Shown here piece by piece: positions 17,349 through 28,203 of a DNA stretch of 64,000 nt; the first letter of the stretch is position 1, and the number at the start of each line of letters is the position of its first letter. The position numbers and the translations under genes were made by a program. The notes under the pieces are model-generated. The model ran no database searches. It was not told where the DNA came from and was given only the letters and a program-made list of their open reading frames with translations. The stretch is taken from positions 99,296-163,295 of the forward strand of contig JALUXU010000057.1 in assembly GCA_027013225.1 (NCBI GenBank). Direction: 5' to 3'. This DNA comes from Acidihalobacter sp. (GTDB taxonomy: Bacteria; Pseudomonadota; Gammaproteobacteria; DSM-5130; Acidihalobacteraceae).

Positions 17349-20165
17349 TCAGGCGAAACGGCGGGTTTCGCCCGCGCCGGCGATATTATCGACGCAGCGG
17401 CCGCACAGGTCGGGATACGACGGGTTCTTGCCGACATCGGCGCGGTGATGCCAGCAGCGGGCGCATTTCGCATGCGGGCTGCGGCGGGCGAGGATATGAA
17501 TGATTTCGCCATTGTCGAGGGTGTAGGCGCGGGCTTCGGCCGGCGGTGATCCGGCATGCACCGCGGCCTCGGAGGTGATCAGCACGAAACGCAGTTCATC
17601 GCCCAGGCGGTCGAGCGCCGCGGCCGTTTCCGGGGACGCCCAGAGTTCGACTTCGGCGTCGAGGTTGGCGCCGATGACGCCTTCGCGCCGCAGGGATTCC
17701 AGCGCCTTGTTGACGGCCTCGCGCACATCCATGAGGGTGTGCCAGAATGAGTCGTCGAAACCGCCGGCCTGACCCGCGAGGGCGGGGAAGTCATACCACT
17801 CGGCCATGAGCACGGAGTCTTCGCGCTCGCCCGGCAGGTATTGCCAGATGTCCTCGGCGGTGAAGCTGAGAATGGGCATCAGCCAGCGCGGCAGCGCTTC
17901 GGCGAGGTGGTAGAGCGCGGTTTGCGCCGAACGGCGGGCGAGACTGTCGGCCTGGGTGGTGTATTGGCGGTCCTTGATGATGTCGAGATAGAAGCCGCCG
18001 AGGTCCACGGCGCAGAAGTTGTGCACTTTCTGGTAGATGATGTGGAATTCATATCGCTGGTAGGCCTCGCGCACGGTTTCTTGCAGGCGCGCGGCATGGC
18101 GGACGATCCATGCGTCCAGCGGCAGCAGGCCTTGAGGGGCGATCTGGTCGGCGTTGGGGTCGAAGCCGGCCAGGTTGGCGAGCAAAAAACGCGCCGTGTT
18201 GCGGATGCGGCGGTAGGCATCGGCCGTGCGCTTGAGGATTTCGTCCGAAACGGCCATTTCGCGCCGGTAGTCCGAGGAGGCGACCCACAGGCGGATGATG
18301 TCGGCGCCGAGGCGGTCGATGACTTTTTGCGGGGCGATGACGTTGCCCAGCGACTTGGACATCTTGCGTCCCTTTTCGTCCACCGTGAAGCCGTGGGTGA
18401 GCACGCCGCGGTAGGGCGCGAGGCCGCGCATGGCCACGCTGCTGAGCAGGGAGGACTGGAACCAGCCGCGATGCTGGTCGGACCCCTCGAGGTAGAGGTC
18501 GGCAGGAAAGCCGAGTTCGGGACGGCGGTCGAGGACGCTGAAATGGGTGGTGCCGGAATCGAACCAGACGTCGAGCACGTCGCCGACCTTTTCATATTCT
18601 TCGGCCTGATCGCCCAGCAGTTCGGCCGGATCGAGGTCGAACCAGGCGTCCACGCCGCGCTGTTCCACGCGCTCGGCGACCGCTTCGATCAGGCGCGGGG
18701 TGTCGGGATGCAGCTCTCCGCTCTGGCGATGCACGAACAAGGCCAGAGGCACGCCCCAGTTGCGTTGGCGGGAGATGCACCAGTCGGGACGGTTGGCGAC
18801 CATGCCGGCCAGGCGTTCGCGCCCCCACTCGGGGGTGAATTTCACGTCTTGGAGTTCTTTCAGCGCTATGGAGCGCAAGCCCCGCTTGTCCATGCTGATG
18901 AACCATTGCGGCGTGGCGCGGAAGATCAGCGGCGTCTTGTGACGCCAGCAATGCGGGTAGCTGTGGCGCAACGATTCGGCGTGCAGAAGCGTGCCGTGCT
19001 CGCGCAGGACGTCAAGGACGTGGCCGTTGGCTTCGAAAACGCTCTCTCCGGCGAAATATTCGGTGTCCGCCTGAAAGCGGCCGTCCGGCCCGACGGGATG
19101 CTCGACGCTCAGGCGGTAGACGAGGGCGGCCATGTAGTCTTCCTGACCGTGACCGGGGGCGGTATGCACCGCGCCGGTGCCGGCGTCAAGAGTGACGTGC
19201 TCGCCCAGAATCAGGGGCACATCGCGCGCCAGGAAAGGATGCTGGAGACGCAGGTGCTCGAGATTTCGGCCGGCGCAGCGGGCGATGACGCGATAGTCGC
19301 TGATGCCCCAGCGCTGCATGGCGGAATCGATCAGCTCGGCGGCCAGCACCAGGCGCTCCTCGGGCGTTTGCACCACGGCGTAGTCATAATCGGGATTCAC
19401 CGCCACCGCCTGGTTGGCGGGCAGGGTCCAGGGGGTGGTGGTCCAGATCACCACCGACATGGGGCCGCGGCCCGGATCGTCCACTTCGCAGCCTTCCAGG
19501 AGCGCATCGGGCTCGAGCACCGCAAAACGCACGTCAATGGCGGGGGAGGTCTTGTCTTCGTATTCCACTTCGGCTTCGGCCAGCGCCGAGCCGCAATCCA
19601 CGCACCAATGCACCGGCTTGTAGCCCTTGACTACATGGCCGCGATCGATGATCCGTCCCAAGGCGCGGATGATGTCGGCCTCGGTGGGGAAATTCATGGT
19701 CAGATAGGGTTCGTCCCAGTCACCAATGACGCCGAGGCGCTTGAAACCACTCCTTTGGACTTCGACCTGACTGGCGGCGTATTCACGGCAGGCACGGCGG
19801 AAGGCGCGGGCGTCGATGTCCTGACCGACCTTGCCGAGCGTTTGTTCGACCTTGTGCTCTATCGGCAGTCCGTGACAGTCCCAGCCGGGAACATAGGGGG
19901 CATCCATGCCGTCCAGACTGCGGCTTTTGACGATGATGTCCTTGATCACCTTGTTTACCACATGGCCGATATGGATGTCGCCGTTGGCATAGGGCGGGCC
20001 GTCGTGGAGAATGAAGCGGGGCCGCCCGGCGCGGCTCTTGCGCAGGCGATGGTAAATGTCCAGCTGCGCCCAGCGGGCGAGCATTTCCGGTTCCCGCTTG
20101 GGCAGGTTTCCGCGCATGGGGAAATCGGTGTGGGGCAGGTTGAGTGTGTGCTTGTAGTCGGTCAC
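17349..20165 (-). CDS. ileS: Isoleucyl-tRNA synthetase
   Basis: The 938-residue class I synthetase, the E. coli length. The HIGH motif appears in [11 protein letters not shown] (near codon 60) and the KMSKS motif in [10 protein letters not shown]. The editing CP1 domain contains the [12 protein letters not shown] block and [16 protein letters not shown]. The C-terminus carries the zinc-binding Cys pairs CARCWHH and LCGRCVDN. It lies between ribF (27 bp) and lspA (10 bp). A long open frame on the opposite strand is a codon-bias shadow. Confidence 0.98.
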   Translation of the reverse strand: MTDYKHTLNLPHTDFPMRGNLPKREPEMLARWAQLDIYHRLRKSRAGRPRFILHDGPPYANGDIHIGHVVNKVIKDIIVKSRSLDGMDAPYVPGWDCHGLPIEHKVEQTLGKVGQDIDARAFRRACREYAASQVEVQRSGFKRLGVIGDWDEPYLTMNFPTEADIIRALGRIIDRGHVVKGYKPVHWCVDCGSALAEAEVEYEDKTSPAIDVRFAVLEPDALLEGCEVDDPGRGPMSVVIWTTTPWTLPANQAVAVNPDYDYAVVQTPEERLVLAAELIDSAMQRWGISDYRVIARCAGRNLEHLRLQHPFLARDVPLILGEHVTLDAGTGAVHTAPGHGQEDYMAALVYRLSVEHPVGPDGRFQADTEYFAGESVFEANGHVLDVLREHGTLLHAESLRHSYPHCWRHKTPLIFRATPQWFISMDKRGLRSIALKELQDVKFTPEWGRERLAGMVANRPDWCISRQRNWGVPLALFVHRQSGELHPDTPRLIEAVAERVEQRGVDAWFDLDPAELLGDQAEEYEKVGDVLDVWFDSGTTHFSVLDRRPELGFPADLYLEGSDQHRGWFQSSLLSSVAMRGLAPYRGVLTHGFTVDEKGRKMSKSLGNVIAPQKVIDRLGADIIRLWVASSDYRREMAVSDEILKRTADAYRRIRNTARFLLANLAGFDPNADQIAPQGLLPLDAWIVRHAARLQETVREAYQRYEFHIIYQKVHNFCAVDLGGFYLDIIKDRQYTTQADSLARRSAQTALYHLAEALPRWLMPILSFTAEDIWQYLPGEREDSVLMAEWYDFPALAGQAGGFDDSFWHTLMDVREAVNKALESLRREGVIGANLDAEVELWASPETAAALDRLGDELRFVLITSEAAVHAGSPPAEARAYTLDNGEIIHILARRSPHAKCARCWHHRADVGKNPSYPDLCGRCVDNIAGAGETRRFA

Positions 20166-20192
20166 GGTGTCGTTTTCGCTTGAGTCGGGTAT

Positions 20193-21128
20193 TCAGGTTG
20201 TTTGGCGTTCCAGGATGGCCTTCGCCAGCTCGGCGTCGGCGCGGATCTGGCGTTTGAGAGCATCGAAGGATTCGAAGCGGCGTTCCTCGCGGATCTTGTG
20301 TCTGAGTTCGACCTCAAGGTGCCGGCCATAGAGGTCGCCGCCGAAATCAAACAAGTGTACTTCGAGAAGCGGCTCTTGTCCTCCCACGGTAGGGCGTTTG
20401 CCCACATTGGCCACCCCGCGGGCGATGAATCCTTCCTGCAATCGAACGCTGACGGCGAATACGCCGCTGATGGCGCTTTGTCCCGGCGGCAGGGCCAGGT
20501 TGGCGGTGGGGAAACCTATGCAGCGCCCGCGCTTGTCTCCATGGCGCACGCGGCCGCTGATGGTGTACGGCCGGCCGAGCAGGGCGGCGACCGTTTCCAG
20601 ATCGCCGCGGGAGAGAGCCTGGCGGATACGGGTGCTGCTCACACGCTCGCCGCCGAGCGTGAAAGTGTGCTGGCGAATGACATCGAAGCCATGAGACCGG
20701 CCGGCCTCCGTCAGCAGCGCGAAATCTCCGCCGCGATCCTTGCCGAACCGAAAATCATCGCCGACGATGACAGCTTGCACGCCGAGGCGTTCGACCAGCA
20801 GCTCACGAATAAAGCCTTGCGCCGTCCGAGCGGCGAGGCGGGCGTCGAAACGCAGCAACAGCGTCCTCTCGACGCCAAACTGCTCGAAGCGGCACAGGCG
20901 TCCGCGCAAGCCGGTCAGGCGCGCCGGTGCCTTTGCTCCCATGAAGTATTCGTGCGGCAAGGGTTCGAAGGTGATCAACACCGGCGGCACGCCTCTTCGC
21001 GCGGCTTCTTCACGCAACTGCGCGATGACCGCCTGATGGCCAAGGTGGACACCGTCGAAATTGCCGATGGTCGCCACGCCGCCGTGATGGCGCGGTCGCA
21101 GATTGTGTTCGCCGCGGATGAGCTCCAT
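20193..21128 (-). CDS. ribF: Bifunctional riboflavin kinase/FAD synthetase
   Basis: Phosphorylates riboflavin to FMN and adenylates FMN to FAD. The start at 21128 (MELIRGEHNL) gives 311 residues, normal for the family. The N-terminal FAD synthetase half has GNFDGVHLGHQ and the VSSTRIRQALSRGD motif. The C-terminal kinase half has RGRCIGFPTANL, GVFAV and VNVGKRPTVGG-like sequence. It is the first gene of ribF-ileS-lspA. The 271-bp interval to the divergent polA start holds promoters for both directions. Confidence 0.97.
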   Translation of the reverse strand: MELIRGEHNLRPRHHGGVATIGNFDGVHLGHQAVIAQLREEAARRGVPPVLITFEPLPHEYFMGAKAPARLTGLRGRLCRFEQFGVERTLLLRFDARLAARTAQGFIRELLVERLGVQAVIVGDDFRFGKDRGGDFALLTEAGRSHGFDVIRQHTFTLGGERVSSTRIRQALSRGDLETVAALLGRPYTISGRVRHGDKRGRCIGFPTANLALPPGQSAISGVFAVSVRLQEGFIARGVANVGKRPTVGGQEPLLEVHLFDFGGDLYGRHLEVELRHKIREERRFESFDALKRQIRADAELAKAILERQTT

Positions 21129-21399
21129 CGAAGCGTTGTCTCTTTGGGAGAAAGAAAGCCAGGGATTATATCGGCTTGTGGCAGGGCGTACCATCGAGAG
21201 CTGCCTGACCACAGGACCACGTCATCTAACTGTGGCGGAGCAGACGCCCGCTCCACTTTTCAAGGGCTTGCGAATGCCCTGTGCATGTCTAGGGGGCGAG
21301 TCATCTGTTGGTGTACGGCGGGATTGCCGATTTTCCCTTGCAGGCGGTTACAATTTCGCGTGTTATTGTCGCTTGCTTGTTTCCATCGGGATCGCATTC

Positions 21400-24084
21400 A
21401 TGGCTTCGCCTTATCTTGTACTCGTTGACGGTTCTTCCTATCTGTACCGCGCTTTTCACGCCTTGCCGCCCTTGACCAATTCCCGGGGCGAGCCCACCGG
21501 CGCTATCTATGGTGTACTCAATATGCTGCGTCGGCTGTTGAAGGACTACGCCCCCGAACGGATGGCGGTGGTGTTCGATGCCAAGGGGGAAACTTTCCGC
21601 GACGTCATGTATGCCGACTACAAGGCCAACCGTCCGCCGATGCCGGAAGAGCTGGCTGCACAGGTGGAACCCCTGCATATCCTGATCCGCGCCATGGGCT
21701 TGCCTTTATTGATGATAGAAGGCGTCGAAGCGGACGATGTCATCGGCACGCTGGCCACGCAAGCTGCCGCCGCAGGCCACGATGTGCTGATTTCGTCCGG
21801 CGACAAGGATCTGGCGCAACTGGTGGACGATCACATCACTGTCATCGATACCATGAGCAACATGCGTTTCCACCGCCAGGGGGTGATCGAAAAATTCGGC
21901 GTGCCGCCTGAATTGATCGTCGATTATCTCACTCTGGTCGGAGACAAGATCGATAACGTGCCGGGCGTGCCCGGCTGCGGGCCGAAGACGGCGGTCAAAT
22001 GGCTGAAAACCTATGGTTCTCTTGAAGGCGTGATAGCGCATGCCGATGAGATCAAGGGCAAGGTCGGCGAGAATCTGCGCGCCGCGCTCGATTGGTTGCC
22101 GCAAGCCCGGGCGCTGGTGACGGTCAAACGTGATGTGCCGCTCGATATCCGCCCGGAAGATCTAAAACTCCGGCCGCCGGATTTGCATGTCTTGCGTGAA
22201 TGGTTCTCTCGCCTGGAATTCAAAACCTGGCTGGAGGAGCTGGAAAAAGAAAACGGGCCCAAGGCGCCTGAGCATGAATCCGACTATGCGTGCATTGTCG
22301 ACGAGAAGACCTTCGAGAACTGGCTGCGCCGGCTGGAAGGGGCCGAGCTTTTCGCTTTCGATACGGAAACCACCAGCCTGGATTACATGCAGGCCCAAGT
22401 CGTGGGTTTGTCCTTTTCCCTGCAACCCGGCGAAGCGGCTTATCTGCCGGTGGGACATGACTACCCCGGCGCACCCGTGCAGCTGGAGCGCGAATTTGTG
22501 CTCCAACGCCTGCGTCCCTTGCTCGAAGACCCGTCGCGGGCAAAAGTCGGTCACAACCTGAAATACGATCTCAACGTGCTTGCCAATCACGGCATTCAGC
22601 TCGAAGGCATTCGGCATGACACCATGCTCGAATCCTATGTGCTGGATGCGGCGGCCACGCGTCACGATCTGGATACCTTGAGTCACGCCCATTTCGGACA
22701 TCACAACATCAAGTATGAAGACGTGGCCGGAAAGGGGGCCAAGCAAATATCTTTCGCCCAGGTCCGTTTGGAAGAGGCCGCGCCCTACGCCGCAGAAGAC
22801 GCGGACATGTGCCTGCGCTTGCACAGGCTTCTGTGGCCGCGGCTGGAAGCGGAGCCGGGGCTGCGCCGCGTTTATGAAGAGATAGAAATCCCACTGGTGC
22901 GGGTGCTTTCCCGGATGGAGCGAAACGGCGTGTGCGTGGATGCCGATCGGCTTCAAAAGCAGGGCAAGGTGCTGTCGCAGCGCATGCAAGCGCTGGAACG
23001 CCAGGCCTGGGAACTCGCCGGGGTCGAATTCAATCTCGCTTCCCCCAAGCAGATCCAGGCCGTGCTCTATGAGCGCCTGCAACTGCCGGTCGTGCGCAAA
23101 ACCCCCAAGGGGCAACCCTCCACCGCAGAGGATGTGCTCGAGGAACTTTCCGCGCACCACGAACTGCCGCGCCTGATTCTCGATTACCGCAGTTTGGCGA
23201 AGCTCAAATCCACCTACATCGACCGTTTGCCAGAGCGCATCGATCCCGGCACCGGACGCGTGCATACCTCTTATCATCAGGCAGTGGCTTCCACGGGACG
23301 ATTGTCATCTTCCGATCCCAATCTGCAAAACATCCCCGCCCGCACGGAAGAAGGGCGGCGTATCCGTCAAGCCTTCGTCGCCCCGCCCGGTCATGGGCTA
23401 GTCTCCGGGGATTATTCCCAGATCGAATTGAGGATCATGGCGCATCTTTCAGGGGATCAGGGTTTGCTGGATGCGTTCGCAGCCGGCAAGGACATCCATC
23501 GCGCTACCGCGGCCGAAGTCTTCGGCGTGGCCGAGGATGAAGTCGATGACGTCCAGCGGCGGGCGGCCAAGGCGATCAATTTCGGCCTGATCTACGGCAT
23601 GTCCGCTTTCGGGCTGGCGCGGCAGCTGGGTATTGGCCGGGCCGAGGCGCAACAATACATAGACCGTTATTTCGCGCGCTATCCCGGCGTGCTCGCTTAC
23701 ATGAACGCGATTCGCGAAAGCGCCCGCGAGAAAGGTTATGTCGAAACTTTGTTCGGGCGGCGCGTGTATCTGCCCGACATCGATGCGCGCAATGGCCAAA
23801 GACGGGCGCAGGCGGAACGCATGGCGATCAATGCGCCCATGCAGGGTAGCGCCGCCGACATCATCAAACGGGCGATGATCGCTGTGGACGCCTGGATCGA
23901 ACACGATGCGCCCCAGGTGCGCATGATTCTTCAGGTTCATGACGAACTCGTCCTGGAGGCGCCGGAGGCGCAAACAGAAGAAACCAAACGCGCCTTGCGC
24001 GCGCATATGGAAGGCGCGGCGCAGTTGCGCGTGGCGTTGCTCGCGGATATAGGCAGCGGCCCGAATTGGGATGCGGCGCATTGA
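21400..24084 (+). CDS. polA: DNA polymerase I
   Basis: The start at 21400 (MASPYLVLVDGSSYL) gives 894 residues. Three domains are visible. The 5'-3' exonuclease domain (about 1-290) carries the metal-binding Asp clusters. The 3'-5' exonuclease has an intact Exo I motif, FAFDTETTSLD, so proofreading should be active. The polymerase domain shows motif A (DYSQIELRIMAHLSGD), motif B (RRAAKAINFGLIYGMS) and motif C (QVHDELVLEAP). It is a single-gene unit with a terminator 140 bp downstream. It functions in Okazaki fragment processing and excision repair. Confidence 0.98.
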   Translation: MASPYLVLVDGSSYLYRAFHALPPLTNSRGEPTGAIYGVLNMLRRLLKDYAPERMAVVFDAKGETFRDVMYADYKANRPPMPEELAAQVEPLHILIRAMGLPLLMIEGVEADDVIGTLATQAAAAGHDVLISSGDKDLAQLVDDHITVIDTMSNMRFHRQGVIEKFGVPPELIVDYLTLVGDKIDNVPGVPGCGPKTAVKWLKTYGSLEGVIAHADEIKGKVGENLRAALDWLPQARALVTVKRDVPLDIRPEDLKLRPPDLHVLREWFSRLEFKTWLEELEKENGPKAPEHESDYACIVDEKTFENWLRRLEGAELFAFDTETTSLDYMQAQVVGLSFSLQPGEAAYLPVGHDYPGAPVQLEREFVLQRLRPLLEDPSRAKVGHNLKYDLNVLANHGIQLEGIRHDTMLESYVLDAAATRHDLDTLSHAHFGHHNIKYEDVAGKGAKQISFAQVRLEEAAPYAAEDADMCLRLHRLLWPRLEAEPGLRRVYEEIEIPLVRVLSRMERNGVCVDADRLQKQGKVLSQRMQALERQAWELAGVEFNLASPKQIQAVLYERLQLPVVRKTPKGQPSTAEDVLEELSAHHELPRLILDYRSLAKLKSTYIDRLPERIDPGTGRVHTSYHQAVASTGRLSSSDPNLQNIPARTEEGRRIRQAFVAPPGHGLVSGDYSQIELRIMAHLSGDQGLLDAFAAGKDIHRATAAEVFGVAEDEVDDVQRRAAKAINFGLIYGMSAFGLARQLGIGRAEAQQYIDRYFARYPGVLAYMNAIRESAREKGYVETLFGRRVYLPDIDARNGQRRAQAERMAINAPMQGSAADIIKRAMIAVDAWIEHDAPQVRMILQVHDELVLEAPEAQTEETKRALRAHMEGAAQLRVALLADIGSGPNWDAAH

Positions 24085-24226
24085 GAGTCGTTTACAAAAA
24101 ATTACATTATTTATGGAACTTTTTTGGATTCTGCTTGTCTTAGGTGGTAAGCGCTTAGCCCAGCGCTTCCCGCCTCCCCCTTTGGCGGGATCGACTTGTC
24201 AAACCCCCTTCAAGTCGAATGAACTT

Positions 24227-24255
24227 GCCCCGGCTATATGCCGGGGCATTTTTTG
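24227..24255 (+). terminator. Rho-independent terminator after polA
   Basis: GCCCCGG and CCGGGGC (24227-24233 with 24241-24247) enclose a 7-nt AT-rich loop and are followed by ATTTTTT. It lies between polA and the convergent cardiolipin synthase gene. Confidence 0.85.
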
Positions 24256-24278
24256 CATGCGCCGAAAGCGAAAAACCC

Positions 24279-25715
24279 TTATAAAACCCCGCTGAACAGT
24301 CCCGCGGTATTGAAATAAAGCCGCTTTGGCCAGGAAATCTGCTGCCATTTCGCAGCATCGACCGCATCCGAGTCGCGCATGTACTCTCCTTGCAAGGCGC
24401 GCAAGCGGCGAGTGAAATCCGCGTCGTAGATGATCAACGAGAGCTCGAAGTTGAGCTCGAAGCTGCGCCGATCCACATTCGCCGATCCCAGCAGGCTCAG
24501 TCGCTTGTCCACCGTCAAGGTCTTGGCGTGAAGAAGGCCTTTGCGATATTCCAGAATATCCACGCCGCTTTGCAAAAAATCTTCGTAATATCCACGGCTT
24601 GCGGCGGCGACCAGACGAGAGTCGTTGCGTTCTGGAACTACCAGTGAAACCTGCGTGCCACAGCGAGCCGCCGCGTAAATGGCCGCTGCGGTGCCTTCGT
24701 CCGGCACGAGATAGGGTGTCGTGATGACAACTTCTTCACGTCCGAGATGCAGAGCCGCCTGCTGTACTTGGCGCATGGCGAAATTATAGGACAAGGGACC
24801 TGAACCGATGACCTGGACATCCACGCCGCCTGAAACTGGCTCGGGAAAGTCGCGCATCAATTCCCCCAGCCACTCATTGGCGTCGAGATACCAGTCTTCA
24901 ATGAATAGCCGCTGTAGATCCCAGACGACCGGACCGCGTATCCGCACCGTAGCATCGACCCAGGGCGCGTAGCGGGCCTTGGGAGCAAAGGACGCGTCAG
25001 CAATGTTTTGGCTGCCGGCATAGGCGATGCGGCCATCGATTACGGCCAGTTTGCGGTGATTGCGAATATCCAGGCGAGCAAAAATGGCGCGCAAGGGATT
25101 GACGGGAAGCGCGGCCCGAACCTGAACACCGGCGTCACGCAGGCGGGCGCGGAGCGAGGAACGCAGAAAGCGCTGCGAGCCAACGGCATCCACCAGCAGC
25201 CGGCAGCTGACGCCGCGGCGGCTTGCCCGGATCAACGCTTGGGCCACCTTATGTCCCGTTTCATCCGGAAGATAGATATAGGTCAGCAGATGGCAATGGC
25301 TTTCTGCCTGCTCGATGTCTTCAACCAGCGATTCGATCATTTTTTCCGAATCGCTCAACAAAATGAGCACGTTGCCGCGGCGGGCCGGTGTATCGCCCAC
25401 CGATTCCGCCAATGTGGCGATAGGCTGGTGTTCAGGGGAGAGATTCGAAGCTTGTTCACGATGCGGCATCTCGAATAGCTGCGACTGCCAATGACGCACG
25501 CGTTTGTGCCGGCGTATGCGGCTGCGGCCCAGACGGATCTCCCCGAACATGAAATACAGAATCGGGCCGCCGACGGGAATCAGCAGTGAAACGAGTATCC
25601 ACGCCATGCGCGCACTGGGGGAAGCATGCCGCCGCAACAGAATGCGCACGACCACAATCAGGCTGATCGCGATCTCGAAACCGACGGCAATGGAAGAAAA
25701 CGTGGCGCCGTTCAA
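24279..25715 (-). CDS. cls: Cardiolipin synthase (ClsA type)
   Basis: Joins two phosphatidylglycerol molecules to cardiolipin at the inner membrane. At 478 residues it has two N-terminal membrane helices with the characteristic VGGPILYFMFG segment, and two phospholipase D HKD motifs: NHRKLAVIDGRIAYAGSQN (near 220) and LLHAKTLTVDKRLSLLGSAN (near 400). The most upstream usable start is TTG at 25715, with AGGTGA nine bases before it. The ATG at 25735 is in another frame and closes quickly. It is convergent with polA. Confidence 0.94.
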   Translation of the reverse strand: MNGATFSSIAVGFEIAISLIVVVRILLRRHASPSARMAWILVSLLIPVGGPILYFMFGEIRLGRSRIRRHKRVRHWQSQLFEMPHREQASNLSPEHQPIATLAESVGDTPARRGNVLILLSDSEKMIESLVEDIEQAESHCHLLTYIYLPDETGHKVAQALIRASRRGVSCRLLVDAVGSQRFLRSSLRARLRDAGVQVRAALPVNPLRAIFARLDIRNHRKLAVIDGRIAYAGSQNIADASFAPKARYAPWVDATVRIRGPVVWDLQRLFIEDWYLDANEWLGELMRDFPEPVSGGVDVQVIGSGPLSYNFAMRQVQQAALHLGREEVVITTPYLVPDEGTAAAIYAAARCGTQVSLVVPERNDSRLVAAASRGYYEDFLQSGVDILEYRKGLLHAKTLTVDKRLSLLGSANVDRRSFELNFELSLIIYDADFTRRLRALQGEYMRDSDAVDAAKWQQISWPKRLYFNTAGLFSGVL

Positions 25716-25976
25716 AGTACCGGGTCACCTGTCATGAAGTAATGCGCCATAAGGTGTTTGCGGATCCAGGATATTGGGTAACAATGTCATTGTGCTTCTA
25801 TTCTGCCACAGCCGCTGGCGTAAGCTGGCAGTTCAAGCCAAGCCAGGAAATGACGTGACGCCCTGAACAGCCAGCAATTCAAGGTTGGCGCGATCCTGCG
25901 GTGAGGCGAGAGACTCATCCGCGGCCGTGGAGTTCAAAGAACTCGAAGATATTTGATTTCTTGAGGTATTCAAAAA

Positions 25977-26777
25977 ATGGATCTCAGTGCTATAACCGAC
26001 TTGTTGACACGTGTGGGAGAAGAAGCACTGCTGCCTCGGCTCGAACGTGTTGCGGCGCAAACCAAGGCAGATGGCAGTTTGTTGAGCGAAGCGGACCTCG
26101 CTGTAGATCGGGCTATCCGTTTGGGCCTCGAACGGCTTTATCCGTCCATTGCCTTGCTTAGCGAGGAAATGACGAGCGCAGAGCAAACGGCCCTGCTCGA
26201 CTCAGGCCGTCCGGTGTGGTGTCTCGATCCATTGGACGGCACCACGAATTTTCTTGCCAATTTTCCGCTCTTTAGTCTCTCATTGGCCTTGATCGAAGAT
26301 GGGCAGGTCACCCTAGGCGTAATCCGCGATCCTGTAAGAGCCGAGACTTTCGCGGCGCAAAAAGGGCAGGGTGCTTTTTTGAATGGCAGGCGTTTGCAAC
26401 GCAGGCTAACATCTTTGCCGATGGATCAGTGGGTTGCGCTCGTCGATTTCAAGCGCCTGCCGTCCGGGCTGGCCGCCCGCCTCGCCACCCGGCCGCCTTA
26501 CGCTTCACAGCGCAATTTGGGTACCTGTGCCCTGGAATGGGCCTGGCTGGCCGCCGGTCGGGGACACGCTTATCTGCATGGTGGCATGCGTCTGTGGGAT
26601 TATGCGGCTGGCAGTCTTTTGCTGGAGGAAGTCGGAGGCGTGTGCGCCACGTTGGAAGAAGAGCCCATATTCCGCTCCGATCCCGGTCCACGTTCGGTCG
26701 TGGCCGCCACCGATGCGACCGCTTACCGGGCCTGGCAAGACGCATTGAAAAAACTTTCCAGTGAGGAACGAGCATGA
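25977..26777 (+). CDS. Inositol monophosphatase-family phosphatase
   Basis: A 266-residue Mg-dependent phosphatase of the IMPase/SuhB/CysQ fold. Metal-binding motifs are [17 protein letters not shown] (Glu), [11 protein letters not shown] and the C-terminal [12 protein letters not shown]. The substrate could be inositol phosphate, 3'-phosphoadenosine 5'-phosphate or a sugar phosphate, and sequence alone does not decide. It overlaps msrB by 4 bp (ATGA), so the two are translationally coupled. Confidence 0.9.
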   Translation: MDLSAITDLLTRVGEEALLPRLERVAAQTKADGSLLSEADLAVDRAIRLGLERLYPSIALLSEEMTSAEQTALLDSGRPVWCLDPLDGTTNFLANFPLFSLSLALIEDGQVTLGVIRDPVRAETFAAQKGQGAFLNGRRLQRRLTSLPMDQWVALVDFKRLPSGLAARLATRPPYASQRNLGTCALEWAWLAAGRGHAYLHGGMRLWDYAAGSLLLEEVGGVCATLEEEPIFRSDPGPRSVVAATDATAYRAWQDALKKLSSEERA

Positions 26778-27190
26778 CTGACAAAGATTCGAACGATGCG
26801 CAGTGGCGCCGGAAATTGTCCCCCGAGCAATACCACGTGACTCGGGAAGGCGGCACCGAACCGGCCTTCACCGGCTGTTACTGGAATCATCACGAACCCG
26901 GCCTGTATGCCTGCGTGTGTTGCGGCGCGCCCTTGTTCAGCTCCACTGCCAAATACGATTCGGGTAGTGGCTGGCCGAGTTACTGGCAGCCGGTCTCGGC
27001 GGATGCGGTGGTTGAAAGCATCGATCACAGCCATGGCATGACGCGGGTGGAAGTGCGCTGCGCTCGCTGTGATGCTCATTTGGGCCATAAGTTTCCGGAC
27101 GGCCCACCGCCGACCGGTCAAAGGTATTGCATCAATTCAGCCGCACTACGGTTCGTGCCGACCGCAGACCCTCAGCCCTCGGATGAATGA
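26774..27190 (+). CDS. msrB: Peptide methionine-R-sulfoxide reductase MsrB
   Basis: Reduces methionine-R-sulfoxide in proteins. The 138 residues include two zinc-binding Cys pairs (CVCCGAPLF and [10 protein letters not shown]), the substrate-binding [12 protein letters not shown], and the catalytic Cys in RYCINSAAL. Its start overlaps the phosphatase stop, and its 3' end overlaps the convergent gshB end by 19 bp. Both msrB and gshB concern thiol and oxidative stress defence. Confidence 0.97.
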   Translation: MTDKDSNDAQWRRKLSPEQYHVTREGGTEPAFTGCYWNHHEPGLYACVCCGAPLFSSTAKYDSGSGWPSYWQPVSADAVVESIDHSHGMTRVEVRCARCDAHLGHKFPDGPPPTGQRYCINSAALRFVPTADPQPSDE

Positions 27191-28155
27191 GGCGTGCCGG
27201 CCGGCCTGCTTAGGCGCGCTTCGATCGCCGTCATCAACTGCGCGGCGATATCGATGCCGTATTGCGCATCCAGTTCGCGCACGCAGGTCGGGCTGGTGAC
27301 GTTGATCTCGGTCAGTTGGCCGCCGATGACGTCCAGCCCCACGAACATCAGGCCGCGGCGCACCAGTTCCGGTGCGACCTGGGCGCAGATCCAGCGGTCG
27401 CGCTCGTTCAGTTCCACTCCAACGCCCTGACCGCCCGCGGCAAGATTGGCGCGTGATTCACCTTCCGCGGGAATGCGCAGCAGGGCATAGGGAACCGCTT
27501 TACCCTCGATCATCAAAATGCGCTTGTCGCCTTCCACGTATTCGGGCAGAAAACGTTGCGCCATCACTGTGCGCGCGCCACGAGCGGTCATCGTTTCCAG
27601 AATCACACTGAGATTCGGATCATTACGGCGCGCCCTGAAAATGGATTCGCCGCCCATGCCATGCAGGGGCTTGAGGATCACATCGCCGAGTTCATCGACA
27701 AAACCGCGCAGCCGCGCCATCTCGCGCGTCACCAGCGTTTCCACGGTGCATTGAGGAAACCAGGAGGTGAACAGTTTTTCGTTGCAATCACGCAAGCTGG
27801 CGGGTCGGTTCACTACCAGCACGCCGTCGCGCTCGGCCAGGTCGAGCAACAAGGTGGTGTAGATGAACTCCAGGTCGACCGGAGGATCCTTGCGCATCAG
27901 CAGCACATCGAGTTCCGCCAAGGGCATATCGCGGGCTTCGCCGAGAGTGAACCAGTTGCTTGGATCATCGCGCACTTCAAGAGCGCGCAGTGCGCCATAC
28001 GCTCGCCCTTCGCGTAAAAACAGATCGGATTGCTCCAGATAAAATACCTCCCATCCACGCCGCTGGGCCGCGAACAGCATGGCGAAGGTGGTGTCTTTTT
28101 TAATATTGATCGAGGTAATGGGGTCCATGAGGACCCCAAGGCGTATTGTTTTCAT
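27172..28155 (-). CDS. gshB: Glutathione synthetase
   Basis: ATP-grasp ligase that adds glycine to gamma-glutamylcysteine. The start at 28155 ([13 protein letters not shown]) gives 327 residues, close to E. coli GshB. Family blocks are [41 protein letters not shown] (ATP-binding loop), and the C-terminal [20 protein letters not shown]. The gene runs convergent with msrB and ends inside that gene's last codons. nrdB lies 48 bp upstream on the same strand. No gshA is seen in the window. Confidence 0.97.
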   Translation of the reverse strand: MKTIRLGVLMDPITSINIKKDTTFAMLFAAQRRGWEVFYLEQSDLFLREGRAYGALRALEVRDDPSNWFTLGEARDMPLAELDVLLMRKDPPVDLEFIYTTLLLDLAERDGVLVVNRPASLRDCNEKLFTSWFPQCTVETLVTREMARLRGFVDELGDVILKPLHGMGGESIFRARRNDPNLSVILETMTARGARTVMAQRFLPEYVEGDKRILMIEGKAVPYALLRIPAEGESRANLAAGGQGVGVELNERDRWICAQVAPELVRRGLMFVGLDVIGGQLTEINVTSPTCVRELDAQYGIDIAAQLMTAIEARLSRPAGTPHSSEG

Positions 28156-28203
28156 CGCGGGTTTTCCTGACTGGAGCATTGAAATAGGGAAAAGCGAGGG
28201 CCA

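Noticed and set aside
17841..20183. 780-codon open frame antisense to ileS
   Set aside because: It is a codon-bias shadow of the GC-rich ileS gene; the sense strand carries complete IleRS motifs.
25735..25738. ATG near the start of the cardiolipin synthase gene
   Set aside because: It is in another frame and closes within a few codons; the TTG at 25715 with AGGTGA is the better start.
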